A DNA stretch of 17,557 nt from Granulicella sp. (lineage in GTDB: Bacteria > Acidobacteriota > Terriglobia > Terriglobales > Acidobacteriaceae). How positions within the stretch are numbered: position 1 is the first letter of the stretch; each line of letters begins with the position of its first letter. The stretch is taken from positions 1 through 17,557 of the forward strand of contig PKWK01000097.1 of assembly GCA_003133205.1 (NCBI GenBank), in the 5' to 3' direction. Position numbers and translations under genes: made by a program. Shown one piece after another: positions 16,757 to 17,557 of the stretch. The notes under the pieces are model-generated. The model had not been told where the DNA came from. It worked only from the letters and a program-made list of their open reading frames with translations, and ran no database searches.

Positions 16757-17557
16757 TTATCCCTCGGGGTCGTAGTTCAGGTTTTGTCCAAGCCACCGCT
16801 CGACCTCGGCTACGCTCATACCCTTACGTTCGTGATAATCGGCGACCTGGTCGCGGTCGATCTTGCCTAGGCTGAAATACCGCGATTCCGGATGGGCGAA
16901 GTAGAGCCCACTCACGCTCGAGCCGGGCCACATCGCAAACGACTCCGTAATCAGCATGCCGGTATTAGCCTGCACATCCAGTAAACTCCAGAGCGGGCCC
17001 TTTTCCGTATGATCTGGGCACGCCGGGTAACCCGCAGCCGGCCGGATCCCCCGGTACTTCTCTTCGATAAAATCCGCGTTGCTCAGGCCCTCCGCACAAC
17101 CGTAACCCCATTCATCACGTACCCGCTTGTGCAGGCATTCGGCAAAAGCTTCAGCGAGGCGATCTCCGATGGCTTCCGCCATGATCGCGTTGTAGTCGTC
17201 GTTCTCGGCCCTGTACTGGTCGCACAGCTCCTTCAGGCCGATCCCGCTGGTTACAGCGAAACCACCCATATAGTCGGGCAGCCCTGTTTCCTTCGGCGCT
17301 ATGAAGTCGACAAGCGACCGGCATGGCTCGTTACCTTCCCTGTTTGCTTGCTGGCGGAGGAAGTGGAATCGCTCCAGCACCGTTTTGCGCGCACAGTCCG
17401 TATACAACTCGACATCGTCGCCCACGGCGTTTGCAGGAAAGAAACCGTACACGCCACAGGCCGTAATCAGTTGTTTCTCGATGATCACATCCAGAAGCGT
17501 ATTAGCATCGGCGAATATCTGGCGCGCCTGCTCACCTTGCGCCTCGTGTTCAAGAAT
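16757..17557 (-). CDS. metH: Cobalamin-dependent methionine synthase, C-terminal activation domain (partial)
   Basis: The reading frame is open to the right edge of the window, so the 5' part of the gene, with its homocysteine, folate and cobalamin domains, lies outside. The 266 residues seen are the AdoMet-binding activation domain, which reductively remethylates inactive cob(II)alamin. The evidence is the stretch ITACGVYGFFPANAVGDDVE, then LADYM-type text LPDYMGGFAVTSG, EAFAECLHKRVRDEWGYG, the AdoMet-binding motif RPAAGYPACPDHTEK, and ITESFAMWPGSSVSGLYFAHPESRYF. The C-terminus ends in AEVERWLGQNLNYDPEG before TAA at 16757-16759. It is convergent with chdC and unrelated in function to it. 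Confidence 0.96.
   Translation of the reverse strand: MLEHEAQGEQARQIFADANTLLDVIIEKQLITACGVYGFFPANAVGDDVELYTDCARKTVLERFHFLRQQANREGNEPCRSLVDFIAPKETGLPDYMGGFAVTSGIGLKELCDQYRAENDDYNAIMAEAIGDRLAEAFAECLHKRVRDEWGYGCAEGLSNADFIEEKYRGIRPAAGYPACPDHTEKGPLWSLLDVQANTGMLITESFAMWPGSSVSGLYFAHPESRYFSLGKIDRDQVADYHERKGMSVAEVERWLGQNLNYDPEG

Noticed and set aside
16608..16796. A 62-codon minus-strand frame in the chdC-metH gap
   Set aside because: It overlaps the metH 3' end in another frame and has no recognisable features.

Overview
The window looks like chromosome of an Acidobacteriota (Terriglobia-type soil) bacterium. The main reason is the large Oar-like TonB-dependent receptor, which has an N-terminal carboxypeptidase-regulatory-like domain of a kind greatly expanded in that group. 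A LacI-regulated uptake cluster, a homodimeric pyruvate dehydrogenase E1, a coproheme decarboxylase and MetH fit a Gram-negative heterotroph. The phylum call is inference from protein character, not from a marker gene.

Left edge (1 to about 1200): debris of a mobile element. It holds several short hairpins, a frameshifted MobC-like ribbon-helix-helix gene (226-673), a sequence resembling the 3' end of a tRNA (694-715) and a tandem 11-bp repeat (757-777). No intact gene is visible from 674 to 1420.

Centre (about 1150-10875): a same-strand cluster of five genes. In order they are an outer-membrane TonB-dependent receptor, a cytoplasmic glycosidase-like protein that I place only tentatively near the GH67/GH115 alpha-glucuronidases, an ADP-ribosylglycohydrolase-fold protein fused to a beta-rich jelly-roll-like C-terminus, a DMT/EamA-type inner-membrane transporter, and a LacI-family regulator. 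A good LacI-type operator with a central CpG lies just downstream of a TTGACA promoter ahead of the receptor gene. The regulator has the hinge leucine expected to read such a site. The simplest model is a substrate-inducible uptake and catabolic locus for a glycan or nucleoside-sugar-like compound. Its chemistry is not obvious and may be undescribed.

Middle-right (10876-12777): a decayed stretch. It holds a cydA gene cut after about 230 codons and roughly 950 bp without a convincing intact gene, including what may be a frameshifted small membrane protein.

Right (12778-17557): aceE preceded by a 12-bp palindrome and a five-codon mini-ORF that overlaps its start, then chdC (hemQ) on the same strand. 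Converging from the right is the 3' end of metH, which runs off the window edge.
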